From NCBI GenBank assembly GCA_902571015.1, contig CACGAC010000004.1:1-64000 (forward strand): a stretch of DNA of 64,000 nt, given 5' to 3'. Below the pieces are notes generated by a model. That model was not told where the DNA came from and ran no database searches. It saw only the letters and a program-made list of their open reading frames with translations. Origin of the DNA: an uncultured Pelagibacteraceae bacterium (GTDB lineage: Bacteria > Pseudomonadota > Alphaproteobacteria > Pelagibacterales > Pelagibacteraceae). Both the position numbers and the translations under genes were made by a program. The stretch's first letter is position 1. The number at the start of each line of letters is the position of its first letter. Below, one piece after another: positions 35,563 to 42,970 of this stretch.

Positions 35563-37014
35563 TCAACTTATATGAAGCTTTTTAGCTTTAATAATAAGCA
35601 AAGGTAGAAAGGTCGCTACAATAAAAGACAAAAAAAGCAAAGATTGTGAAACTAAAGATGGAAATAAATCTTTTGGTATGAAAATTCCTACTAATAAACT
35701 TTTAGAGAAATCGGGTGAAGGGAACAGTAAAAATCCACCTATCAATCCAATCAAAACAGAAATATAAGCTAAATTTTCATTAATTGATTTATCATAAAAA
35801 CTCAGAAAAACAGTTAATACAAAAGCACAACAAAATAAGTCTGCTAATAAAAAAAGATACAAAATATCAAATCCTTTTGATGCAATAATAAAAGAGATCA
35901 ACGATAAAAATAAAATTATATATTTAGAAAAGTTTAAATAATTAGTTTTTTTACTCAAATTAAACACTGCTTTTCCATCTAAAATTACCAAACTTGAAAT
36001 TGCATTAATTAATGTGTCCACAGTTGAAATTGTTAATGCCATACCAAGTATTATTATAAACAAAGATAAAAAAATTGTTTGTTCTTTAAGTAATAATGAA
36101 AAAAAACCCAGATCTGGTCTATTGCTAGGGTCAATTGAGAAAGCTACCATTCCTGAAAAACCCATAAAGAAAACAATAGGAATTATTATTAAAAAAGAAA
36201 TGATTAAACTTTTTTTTAAAGTTTGGTAATTTTTAGCTGCATACACACGTTGCCAATTTCCTTGATGGAATAAATTAGTTGCGGCTACTGCAATAAAAAA
36301 AGTTAAGCCTGCAGTATAATTTGGAATGTAATGACTACTCAGAAGTTGAGGATTTTTTTTTAACACGAAATCAAAAGAAAATTTAGAACCTGTAAACGAA
36401 GTAATATAAATAAACGAGATAAATAACAAAACTCCTATAACAATCATTTGAATATTATCAGTAAAAATTGAAGCCTTTAATCCACCATATAACGTATAAA
36501 TTAGAGTAGACGAAAGAACTACTAAAGCTGTAATCCAAAATTCAGTGCCAGATATATAATTGATCAAAACTGAAATAGCGGTTACCTCAGCGCACAAAAA
36601 AATGAACATATAAAATATGGTCATCAATAAAATTAGCTTAAATAAACTTTTACCAAATTTTCTTCTCATAAATTCTATTAAAGAAGATCCTTTGGGGAAT
36701 TCATTTCTAATTTTTTTTCCTAAGTAAATTAAAAAAAATAGTGGAAAAGCTGTACCTAAAGAATAGCCAATAACTGCACCTATCCCTCCCCAAGTAGCAG
36801 CAGATGCAGGTCCAAATAAAATCCAAGCTCCTAATGCTGATGCTGTTAAACTGGTGGTTAATGAGAAGACACCAATATTCCTATTAGCAGTTAAATAATT
36901 ATTTAACCCTTTGAATTTTTTAGTGTGATTAATTCCCAAAAAAGCAAATAACAAACTGATTGCAATTATTAAGATTAATGAAGTGGATTGTTCTAAAAAA
37001 AAAGAATTATTCAT
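35563..37014 (-). CDS. thiV: Sodium:solute symporter, probable thiamin-precursor (HMP) transporter ThiV
   Basis: An SSS-family transporter of 483 residues with about 13 membrane segments; GGLKASIFTDNIQMIVIGVLL (about 178-198) is the family signature. The gene is preceded by a TPP riboswitch, as for thiV in SAR11, where the organism cannot make the pyrimidine half of thiamin and takes up HMP. The Xsc enzyme in this window needs thiamin diphosphate, so supply and demand meet here. HMP specificity is inferred from the riboswitch and prior knowledge of SAR11. Confidence 0.88.
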   Translation of the reverse strand: MNNSFFLEQSTSLILIIAISLLFAFLGINHTKKFKGLNNYLTANRNIGVFSLTTSLTASALGAWILFGPASAATWGGIGAVIGYSLGTAFPLFFLIYLGKKIRNEFPKGSSLIEFMRRKFGKSLFKLILLMTIFYMFIFLCAEVTAISVLINYISGTEFWITALVVLSSTLIYTLYGGLKASIFTDNIQMIVIGVLLFISFIYITSFTGSKFSFDFVLKKNPQLLSSHYIPNYTAGLTFFIAVAATNLFHQGNWQRVYAAKNYQTLKKSLIISFLIIIPIVFFMGFSGMVAFSIDPSNRPDLGFFSLLLKEQTIFLSLFIIILGMALTISTVDTLINAISSLVILDGKAVFNLSKKTNYLNFSKYIILFLSLISFIIASKGFDILYLFLLADLFCCAFVLTVFLSFYDKSINENLAYISVLIGLIGGFLLFPSPDFSKSLLVGIFIPKDLFPSLVSQSLLFLSFIVATFLPLLIIKAKKLHIS

Positions 37015-37017
37015 TTA

Positions 37018-37086
37018 TTTCCCTTTCTGAATTACCGGACAGGTTCTTAGGGTTTAATCTCAGTCTAAAAAGACACCCCTTTAAAC
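37018..37086 (-). promoter_or_regulatory. TPP riboswitch (THI element) controlling thiV
   Basis: Read on the minus strand, the leader has GGGGTG near 37074-37079, the invariant CTGAGA at 37058-37063, GAACCTG at 37040-37046, CCGG at 37035-37038, and AAGGG at 37021-37025. All conserved blocks of the thiamin pyrophosphate aptamer are present in order. The 3' AAAGGG block is also the ribosome site 7 nt before the thiV ATG, so ligand binding should hide it and shut off translation. Confidence 0.93.
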
Positions 37087-37141
37087 ATAATACTTTAATA
37101 TTATTAAAAAAAAAGAAGAATAATGTTTAGAAATTTAATTT

Positions 37142-37321
37142 CTATTTTCTAAAACAATTATTCACTAAAATTGCCATTAAAATCCACATCACAAATACCT
37201 CGCCATTTGTAAATGAATAATCAGCTCCGGCAAATCCCGCTATAAAATTTATTGCATAAATTATTATAGTTGAAATAACTAAACTGGTTACAAGATTTAT
37301 AAGTCCGCTTAAGTAGTTCAT
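37142..37321 (-). CDS. Small two-helix membrane protein, 59 aa
   Basis: A 59-codon frame upstream of the thiV riboswitch on the same strand. Helices lie at about 10-30 and 42-55 around a short GADYSFTNGE loop. The start is ATG and the stop TAG leaves 55 nt before the aptamer. No family recognised. It may be a separate unit since thiV has its own leader. Confidence 0.5.
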   Translation of the reverse strand: MNYLSGLINLVTSLVISTIIIYAINFIAGFAGADYSFTNGEVFVMWILMAILVNNCFRK

Positions 37322-37413
37322 GATTAATCTTAACTACAATTTAATTGAATGCAAATCAAATTTCTATTTATAGGGGAAGATTTTTTTTGATGGTGGAAGA
37401 CTACAAAAGACCC

Positions 37414-37472
37414 AGGTTGTATTCAAGAAATATATTTGACTAAATTGAAAATTAATATCTTGAATACAACCT
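37414..37472. repeat. 14-bp perfect inverted repeat
   Basis: AGGTTGTATTCAAG at 37414-37427 is exactly mirrored at 37459-37472, with a 31-nt A/T-rich loop. No T-run follows on either side, so it is not a simple terminator. It could be an RNA stem or a remnant of a mobile element; no target duplication or transposase is visible. Confidence 0.6.
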
Positions 37473-37496
37473 ATCTAAAATTTATCATTTTCATAC

Positions 37497-37538
37497 AAGG
37501 AGGTAGTTTTAATGAATCAAATGCCACCTGACACTTAG
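37497..37538 (+). other. Strong ribosome site with 8-codon leader frame
   Basis: AAGGAGGT at 37497-37504, fully complementary to the usual 16S tail, precedes ATG at 37512 by 7 nt. The frame reads MNQMPPDT then TAG. Such a strong site on so short a frame suggests a leader peptide or sRNA; the PPD run could slow ribosomes. No plus-strand gene follows until 38139. Confidence 0.4.
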
Positions 37539-37564
37539 CTGGGTAGCTTTATATTTCATAAAAA

Positions 37565-37662
37565 CATAAACGAAAAAAATAAAAGTCCATTAGGACTTAA
37601 ATGCCAAAAAGGCGACTAAGGGGAGCTCTTTTGGTTGGAGAACGAAAGAGCGAACCCCTTCG
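37565..37662 (-). ncRNA. Structured RNA with terminator, downstream of cytochrome c'
   Basis: Minus strand: AAGGGG / CCCCTT (37618-37623 with 37655-37660) continues inward as GCTCTTT / AAAGAGC, closing a 13-nt loop CGTTCTCCAACCA; then a small GCC/GGC hairpin; then AAGTCC / GGACTT (37583-37598) followed by TTTTATTTTTTT, a clear terminator. It is either the cytochrome 3' untranslated region or a separate sRNA. Loop bases TCTCC could pair with ribosome sites. Confidence 0.5.
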
Positions 37663-37676
37663 TTTAATCTTAAAAT

Positions 37677-38138
37677 TTAATGTGGTGCTCTAAATTTACT
37701 ATGACAAGCTTTGCAATTGCTCCACATCATTTGAGTTAAAGTAGCTCTTACATCATCAGCATCCTCAAATAATGAAGATAATTTAACCATATCGTTTGAC
37801 GCTTTTTTCATTAAATCATTAAACTCTTTTTTATTTTCCCAAATTAAAGGTAGAGCTTCAGTTTTAAAACCCTCTTTTGAATTATCCGGAAAATATTCTA
37901 ACAAAGTTTTATAATTTTCACTCATTTCTATCATTAAAGATTTAGCCTTATCAAATTCTCCTTTACTAGCCAAAGCTTGTACTCTTTTTGCAGTACTATA
38001 ATTTTTGCTAAACAAGGCTTTTCTTCCTTTTATTATTTCCTCAACGGACATTTCAGAATTAGCTGGAAGCGACAATATTACGAAAATTAAAATGCAGAAA
38101 AAATATTTAAATACATTTATGATATGATTAATTAACAT
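37677..38138 (-). CDS. Cytochrome c' / c-556 family protein
   Basis: Periplasmic four-helix cytochrome c', 153 residues. Residues 1-28 form the signal peptide (ending PANS), and the single haem site C-KAC-H is near the C-terminus in WSNCKACHSKFR, as in the family. Such proteins bind NO or shuttle electrons. The ATG directly abuts the ATG of the divergent cytochrome b561 gene, with no intergenic base, so its leader lies inside that gene. Functional pairing with b561 is likely. Confidence 0.9.
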   Translation of the reverse strand: MLINHIINVFKYFFCILIFVILSLPANSEMSVEEIIKGRKALFSKNYSTAKRVQALASKGEFDKAKSLMIEMSENYKTLLEYFPDNSKEGFKTEALPLIWENKKEFNDLMKKASNDMVKLSSLFEDADDVRATLTQMMWSNCKACHSKFRAPH

Positions 38139-38666
38139 ATGCGATTAAAAAACACTCTAACAGAATATGGAGCTATTTCAAAAATATTTCATTGGTTAAG
38201 TGCCGCAGTATTAATAATTCAAATTCCTCTAGGTATGTATCTAGTAGACATGGATTTCAGTGAAAAAAGATTAACCATAGAAAATATTCATGTTGCAGTC
38301 GGTATAAGTATATTTTATTTAACTATACTAAGGCTTATATATAAAACTTTTAATCCAACCCCAAACTTAAATAATAATATTTTTCCTGGGCAAAAAATAA
38401 TTGCAAAATTAAATCATGTGTTTTTATATATTTCAATTTTAATGATAACAATCTCGGGTGCTCTAAAAAAATTATATAACGGTGAAGAGCTTAATATGTT
38501 TTTTTTCAATCTTGAAATTCAAGATAATTTTGAATTAGCGGAAATATTTTATGAAATTCATATTCTGGGCAATTATACACTTATCGCATTAATATCTTTA
38601 CACATTTTTGCTGTTTTAATTCATAAAATATTGTTTAAGGAAAATTTGCTTAAAAGAATTTTATAA
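38139..38666 (+). CDS. Cytochrome b561-family protein
   Basis: A 175-residue four-helix membrane cytochrome b. It opens with the expected MRLKNTLTEYGAISKIFHWLSA; haem-ligand candidates are His18, His51 (IENIHVAVG), His92 (LNHVFLY) and the pair EIHILGNY and SLHIFAVL near 141 and 155. It would pass electrons from quinol to the periplasmic cytochrome c'. Start codon is back-to-back with that gene. Its tail overlaps the convergent methyltransferase by 6 nt. Confidence 0.9.
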   Translation: MRLKNTLTEYGAISKIFHWLSAAVLIIQIPLGMYLVDMDFSEKRLTIENIHVAVGISIFYLTILRLIYKTFNPTPNLNNNIFPGQKIIAKLNHVFLYISILMITISGALKKLYNGEELNMFFFNLEIQDNFELAEIFYEIHILGNYTLIALISLHIFAVLIHKILFKENLLKRIL

Positions 38667-39371
38667 AATAATACAAGTTAATTTGTCTTTAAATTTTAAC
38701 TTATTTTTATAATTTAATTCGATTTCTTGAATACCTTGTATAAGTTGTTTTTTTGATAAAGGTATTAACGTAGAAATATATCTATTTTTAATCATATCAA
38801 GATATTTCTTTTTACTTATTCTTACATTAAAAATAAATTTTTTTTTAATTCTTTGAGGATATAAATCTGTAATAATCTTAAATATTTTTTTATCTTTTAT
38901 AAGAGATCTATTAAGTTTTAGTTTCATTAATTTAAAAGTTGGAATTTCGTTGTTTTCTGTATCTAAAGAAAAAATTATAATTTTACCTTTTGTATTTAAT
39001 ATTTTTTCTAATGATTTTAATAATTTTTTTACCTTACTTAATTTTATTAAATGAATTGTTTGTTTAATCAAAATTAAATCAAACTTTTGACTTTTTCTCA
39101 AAGATAGATTTAAAATATTTGCTTTTTTAAATTTAATTCTTTTATCTCTATCTTTGTGATTAACAATATCTATGCCTAAAGGTTTATATTTAAGTTTTAA
39201 TCTTGATTTTAAAGAACCTAAAATTTTCCCTCTTCCACAACCAATATCTAAAATTTTAAAATTTGAGTTAATTTTAGTATTTTTGATTAAAAAATTATTA
39301 AAAGAATTAATATAATTTTGTGAAGATAACCAAGTTTTATTGTCCCAATTTTTAATGACAACTGATGCCAT
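38661..39371 (-). CDS. SAM-dependent methyltransferase
   Basis: Class I methyltransferase of 236 residues, very basic. Motif I is ILDIGCGRGKILGSL at about 39-53, an acidic loop GIDIVN (about 65-70) and FDLILIKQTIHLI (about 96-108) follow. The N-terminal half resembles UbiE/Met-11 enzymes; the C-terminal part is unassigned. Its start overlaps the DUF4396 gene by 20 nt. Substrate unknown. Confidence 0.8.
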   Translation of the reverse strand: MASVVIKNWDNKTWLSSQNYINSFNNFLIKNTKINSNFKILDIGCGRGKILGSLKSRLKLKYKPLGIDIVNHKDRDKRIKFKKANILNLSLRKSQKFDLILIKQTIHLIKLSKVKKLLKSLEKILNTKGKIIIFSLDTENNEIPTFKLMKLKLNRSLIKDKKIFKIITDLYPQRIKKKFIFNVRISKKKYLDMIKNRYISTLIPLSKKQLIQGIQEIELNYKNKLKFKDKLTCIIL

Positions 39372-39795
39372 ATTTTTTTAATCTCCAATAATTATATGGC
39401 CATGGTGTTAAAAAACCCACAATAAGCATCAAAGGTACAACCCACCAGGTTAATATTGCTCCACCAGTTAAAAAGTAATCAGTTAAATTCATTGTGGTTT
39501 CCATGCTTATCATTGAAATAAAACTCATCCCTAATGCTGTTTTTAAAGCTTTGTTAAATTCCAAATTTTGACGGATTAAAATAATTGTTTCTAAAATTAT
39601 ACTTGTAATCAACCCATTGATAATTGCTAATATCATAATGGCTAAGACCGGGAACGGTATTTTAGTTAATTGAAAAAATAAAATTGTTCCAAAATCTCCA
39701 ATCGAACACCCAAGTAAACACCACGCAGTATTTTTAGCACTTTGTTTCCATGTGTGTGAACAAGACCAATCAAATGTGGTGGATTCCATTCTCAT
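39352..39795 (-). CDS. DUF4396-domain membrane protein
   Basis: A 147-residue protein with four membrane segments, matching DUF4396: W-x2-SAKNTAWCLLGCSIGDFG at about 16-36 with the paired Cys, a central METTMNLTDY, and a terminal GFLTPWPYNYWRLKKYG. The family often accompanies copper or sulfur-handling genes. It is divergent from a persulfide-dioxygenase-like gene 16 nt away. Function not established. Confidence 0.82.
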   Translation of the reverse strand: MRMESTTFDWSCSHTWKQSAKNTAWCLLGCSIGDFGTILFFQLTKIPFPVLAIMILAIINGLITSIILETIILIRQNLEFNKALKTALGMSFISMISMETTMNLTDYFLTGGAILTWWVVPLMLIVGFLTPWPYNYWRLKKYGISCH

Positions 39796-39811
39796 ATGAT
39801 AATGTTTAGTT

Positions 39812-40492
39812 ATGATTTTTAAACAACTATTTGATCAAAAATCTAGCACATACACATACTTAATTGCCTCATCTAAAGGAAGAGAAGCTTTGATAATCGA
39901 TCCAGTTTTAGAAAACGTAAGTAATTACATAATTTTATTAAATGAGTTAGATTTAAGATTAGTAAAAGTAATTGACACACATATACACGCTGATCATGTA
40001 ACAGGTGCTTCAAAATTAAAAGATATTACGAAATGCTCAACAATAATGGGCGATCATACACCAGCAGATGCTGTTGAGATTAAAGTAAAAGATGATGAAT
40101 ATATAAATTTAGAAAATTTAAAAATTAAAGCTATGTATACTCCAGGTCATACTTCAGATAGTTATAGTTTTTTGATGGATAATTATCTTTTTTCTGGTGA
40201 CACATTGCTGATAAATGGAACAGGTCGAACTGATTTTCAAAATGGAGATTCGAAAGATGCATATAACTCAATTTTTAATAAACTATTAAAACTTCCTGAT
40301 GAAACTTTTTTATATCCTGCTCACGATTATAAAGGAGAGAAAGTGAGCACTATTGGTAAAGAAAAAAAACAAAATCCAAGATTACAGGTTAGTAGTGTAG
40401 ATGAATATGTTGAGTTAATGAACAATCTAAAACTAAACAAACCCGCTGAAATTGATTTTAATGTTGCAAAAAATATTAATTTAGGTGCTTAA
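39812..40492 (+). CDS. Persulfide dioxygenase-like MBL-fold protein (ETHE1/Blh type)
   Basis: A 226-residue metallo-beta-lactamase-fold protein. DTHIHADHVTGA (about 55-66) is the ETHE1-type metal motif, with YTPGHTSDS (about 109-117), FSGDTLLINGTGRTDFQ (about 130-146) and YPAHDYKG (about 168-175). The GTGRTDFQ block distinguishes persulfide dioxygenases, which oxidise glutathione persulfide to sulfite, from glyoxalase II. It would add to the sulfite pool dealt with by the apr/tauE genes. Divergent from DUF4396. Confidence 0.85.
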   Translation: MIFKQLFDQKSSTYTYLIASSKGREALIIDPVLENVSNYIILLNELDLRLVKVIDTHIHADHVTGASKLKDITKCSTIMGDHTPADAVEIKVKDDEYINLENLKIKAMYTPGHTSDSYSFLMDNYLFSGDTLLINGTGRTDFQNGDSKDAYNSIFNKLLKLPDETFLYPAHDYKGEKVSTIGKEKKQNPRLQVSSVDEYVELMNNLKLNKPAEIDFNVAKNINLGA

Positions 40493-40493
40493 T

Positions 40494-40883
40494 TTAAATT
40501 GAGGCTTTTAATGCTTCGTAAATTAAATCTTCGGTTGTTTCACCAATACTTCTATAAACTTCTTGATTACCTTTAAAGATTATTAATGTTGTTTGATATT
40601 GTACATCAAAAAAATCAGAGATTTCCTTTTTAGTCACATCGAATGAAAAATATTCAATATTATCAAATTTAATGTCTAATAATTCACCTTTATTTTTTGC
40701 ATTCTGAAGAATTTTCATTTGACCAGCACATGATGGGCAATATTTTATCCAAGAACTGATTACTACAATTTTTCCATCTGATTGAGCTTTATCAAACAAC
40801 TCTTTCTTAAAAGTTGTTTCTTTTTCCATTGCATTTGCACTTAATGAAAATAAAAAGAAAATTGATATTAATATTTTTTTCAT
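40494..40883 (-). CDS. Periplasmic thioredoxin-like protein
   Basis: A 129-residue thioredoxin-fold protein with a signal peptide (1-18, ending ANA). The redox motif is WIKYC-PS-C at about 45-52, and a cis-Pro loop position reads QTTLIIFKG (about 97-105). It should act as a periplasmic thiol oxidoreductase, perhaps in cytochrome c maturation. It is the last gene of the minus-strand run from the iron transporter through azlCD, 7 nt after azlD. Confidence 0.82.
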   Translation of the reverse strand: MKKILISIFFLFSLSANAMEKETTFKKELFDKAQSDGKIVVISSWIKYCPSCAGQMKILQNAKNKGELLDIKFDNIEYFSFDVTKKEISDFFDVQYQTTLIIFKGNQEVYRSIGETTEDLIYEALKASI

Positions 40884-40890
40884 ATTTTTT

Positions 40891-41205
40891 TTATACCATA
40901 AAAATTAAAAACCAATAAGAAGCTAGCCCTGAGATAATTGTCGCAATAATATTTTGACTTATTATTCCAATTAACATTGCAATTATTGCTGCCATTATCT
41001 TTGGATTGTTTTCTAATTGGAAATCTCCAGAGTTATCCAAAAAAATAGCAGGAAATATAATTGCAGGAAAAATTGCTGAAGGCACAAAAGAGAGAATTTC
41101 TCTTATTCTATCATTGAACATTTCTTTCTTTAATAATGCTATCATTGAAAACCTTGTCAAAAAAGTTATCAAACCACAGTATATAATTAATAGCCAGTTA
41201 CTCAT
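40891..41205 (-). CDS. azlD: AzlD-family branched-chain amino-acid exporter subunit
   Basis: A 104-residue protein with four membrane segments, of the AzlD type: WLLIIYCGLITFLTRFSMIALL at the N-terminus, then ILSFVPSAIFPAIIFPAIF. It pairs with AzlC to export branched-chain amino acids or small neutral compounds. It overlaps azlC by 8 nt, confirming the pair. Confidence 0.88.
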   Translation of the reverse strand: MSNWLLIIYCGLITFLTRFSMIALLKKEMFNDRIREILSFVPSAIFPAIIFPAIFLDNSGDFQLENNPKIMAAIIAMLIGIISQNIIATIISGLASYWFLIFMV

Positions 41206-41893
41206 TTTTTTTATTCAACTTAGTTAAAATTGCTGCTGTCAGTAAAGCAGTTACTCCAGCGACAATTACATATGCTTTATAAGGAACATAATTAAATCCA
41301 AACGTTGCCACTAATCCTGAAATAATTATCACAATCACATTTATCAATTTTCTAAAATCATTAACCAGTAATGCTAAAAAAGTTAACGGTACTGCAAAAC
41401 TTAAGCCTAGTTTTTCAGGAATAAAAGCTCCCAAAACAATTCCTAAAAAAGTAGTTGTCTGCCAAATTACCCAACAAGTAATACCACCACCAAATAAATG
41501 AAAATATTTATCTTTATCGTTATTTTTTTTAAAGTATTCATTTGATCTTGCAAAAGCCTGGTCAATTAAAAAATAAGAAATTACAATTTTCCAAATAAGT
41601 TTTAAATCTGATAAATGCTCTGAAACTACAGCTCCATACAAAAGATGTCTTGAGTTTACTGCTCCAACTGAACTGATTATGACTAAAGACGAAGCACCTC
41701 CAGAAAATAATTGAAGTAAAATAATTTGTGATGCTCCACCAAAAATTATTAGGGACATCCCCATTGTTTCTATTGGACTAAATCCAATATCAATTGAAAG
41801 AACCCCAAATATTAAACCAAATGGGACAACTGGTATCATCAGGGGGCTAACATCAAAAACCCCTTTTAAAAAAACTCTAAATTTATTTTTCAT
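41198..41893 (-). CDS. azlC: AzlC-family branched-chain amino-acid exporter subunit
   Basis: A 231-residue membrane protein with about seven helices. The N-terminal GVFDVSPLMIPVVPFGLIFG and the NSRHLLYGAVVSEHL block (about 81-95) are diagnostic for AzlC. Lies 15 nt after fbpC, so it may be transcribed with the iron transporter although no functional link is obvious. Confidence 0.9.
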   Translation of the reverse strand: MKNKFRVFLKGVFDVSPLMIPVVPFGLIFGVLSIDIGFSPIETMGMSLIIFGGASQIILLQLFSGGASSLVIISSVGAVNSRHLLYGAVVSEHLSDLKLIWKIVISYFLIDQAFARSNEYFKKNNDKDKYFHLFGGGITCWVIWQTTTFLGIVLGAFIPEKLGLSFAVPLTFLALLVNDFRKLINVIVIIISGLVATFGFNYVPYKAYVIVAGVTALLTAAILTKLNKKNE

Positions 41894-41908
41894 TTTAGAG
41901 AGTTTTTA

Positions 41909-42970
41909 TTAGAAGCAAACAATATGATCAATATGAATTGGTCTTTTAATACCAAATTTTTCATTCTCCTCATGTTGGTGAATATGATGAGAGTGAACAA
42001 AAACCGGGATTAATAAATTACTTGGTGTTTTGAGGGTATAAATAAAATTTGTACCCCTAAACTTTCTATCTATAACTTCAAACTTTAAATTACTTTGATC
42101 ATCATGATGTAAGTCTTCTGGTTGAACCAAAAGTTTTACTTTTGATCCAATTGGAAAAGGTTTATTAAAATTACCAGTAATTGTTCCAAGATCTTTATTT
42201 TCTAAGCTCTTAGGACTCGTAACCTCTGCAGGAATAAGAATGCCTCTATTTAAAAAATTAACTACCTCTATTGAGTTGGGTAAATGATAAACATTATATG
42301 GATCGTCAAATTGTTTGAGTTCCTGATTTAAAATAATTCCACATTTTGATCCTAAATAAAATGCTTCATAAGAGTCATGAGTTACAATTATTGTTGAAAT
42401 TTTTAATTTATTAAGAATTTTTTTTAGTCTAACTTGAATTTCTTCTTTAAAACTTTGATCTACATTTGATAAAGGCTCATCTAACAATAATAAATCTGGT
42501 TGAGTCATTAAAGATCTTGCTAATGAAGCTCGTTGTGCTTCGCCAGCACTTATCTCATGTGGGTATTTGTTGAGAATATGAGATATATCTAATAAATCGA
42601 TAATCTCTTTTACATCAATTTTTTTTTCAATTTTTTCTTTATTTTTCTCTGAACCTAATAAAATATTTTTTTGAACGTCATAATGTGGAAATAAACTATT
42701 ATCTTGAAAAGCGAGAGATACATTTCTATTTTCAGGTTCAATATTAATTTTTTCTGATGAAAGAACTTTTCCATTTAATTCTATTAAACCTTTTTTTATT
42801 CTTTCTAAGCCAGCGATCGTTCTAAGTATGGTAGTTTTTCCAATACCAGATGGGCCCAAAAGGCAAATTACATCACCTTCATTCTCAATTGAAAAAGAAA
42901 CATTTTTAACTTTAGTTTTTCCATCAATATTAAAATCAACATTTTTTATTTCAAAAAAATTTTTACTCAT
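41909..42970 (-). CDS. fbpC: Fe(3+) ABC transporter ATP-binding protein, with His-rich tail
   Basis: A 353-residue ATPase for ferric-iron uptake. Walker A GPSGIGKTT is at 39-47, the signature is ISAGEAQ (140-146) instead of LSGGQ, Walker B LLLDEP at 161-166 and the switch His at 198. A TOBE-like domain follows from about 235. The last 31 residues carry seven His (326, 328, 329, 331, 333, 346, 349) and Cys352, unusual for the family and suggestive of metal binding. It overlaps the permease by 8 nt. Confidence 0.9.
   Translation of the reverse strand: MSKNFFEIKNVDFNIDGKTKVKNVSFSIENEGDVICLLGPSGIGKTTILRTIAGLERIKKGLIELNGKVLSSEKINIEPENRNVSLAFQDNSLFPHYDVQKNILLGSEKNKEKIEKKIDVKEIIDLLDISHILNKYPHEISAGEAQRASLARSLMTQPDLLLLDEPLSNVDQSFKEEIQVRLKKILNKLKISTIIVTHDSYEAFYLGSKCGIILNQELKQFDDPYNVYHLPNSIEVVNFLNRGILIPAEVTSPKSLENKDLGTITGNFNKPFPIGSKVKLLVQPEDLHHDDQSNLKFEVIDRKFRGTNFIYTLKTPSNLLIPVFVHSHHIHQHEENEKFGIKRPIHIDHIVCF

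Larger units (their letters stand above)
37322..37676. other. 355-nt non-coding stretch with several hairpins
   Basis: No protein-coding frame of credible length on either strand. It contains, from left to right, a long inverted repeat (37414-37472), a near-perfect ribosome site with an 8-codon frame on plus (37497-37538), and a hairpin cluster with a minus-strand terminator (37565-37660). These are listed separately. It is by far the longest gap in an otherwise packed window. Confidence 0.7.

Noticed and set aside
37565..37662. Structured region as tmRNA, SRP RNA, 6S or RNase P RNA
   Set aside because: None of the conserved sequence blocks of those RNAs (tag frame and T-loop, GGAAG tetraloop region, RNase P core) is present.
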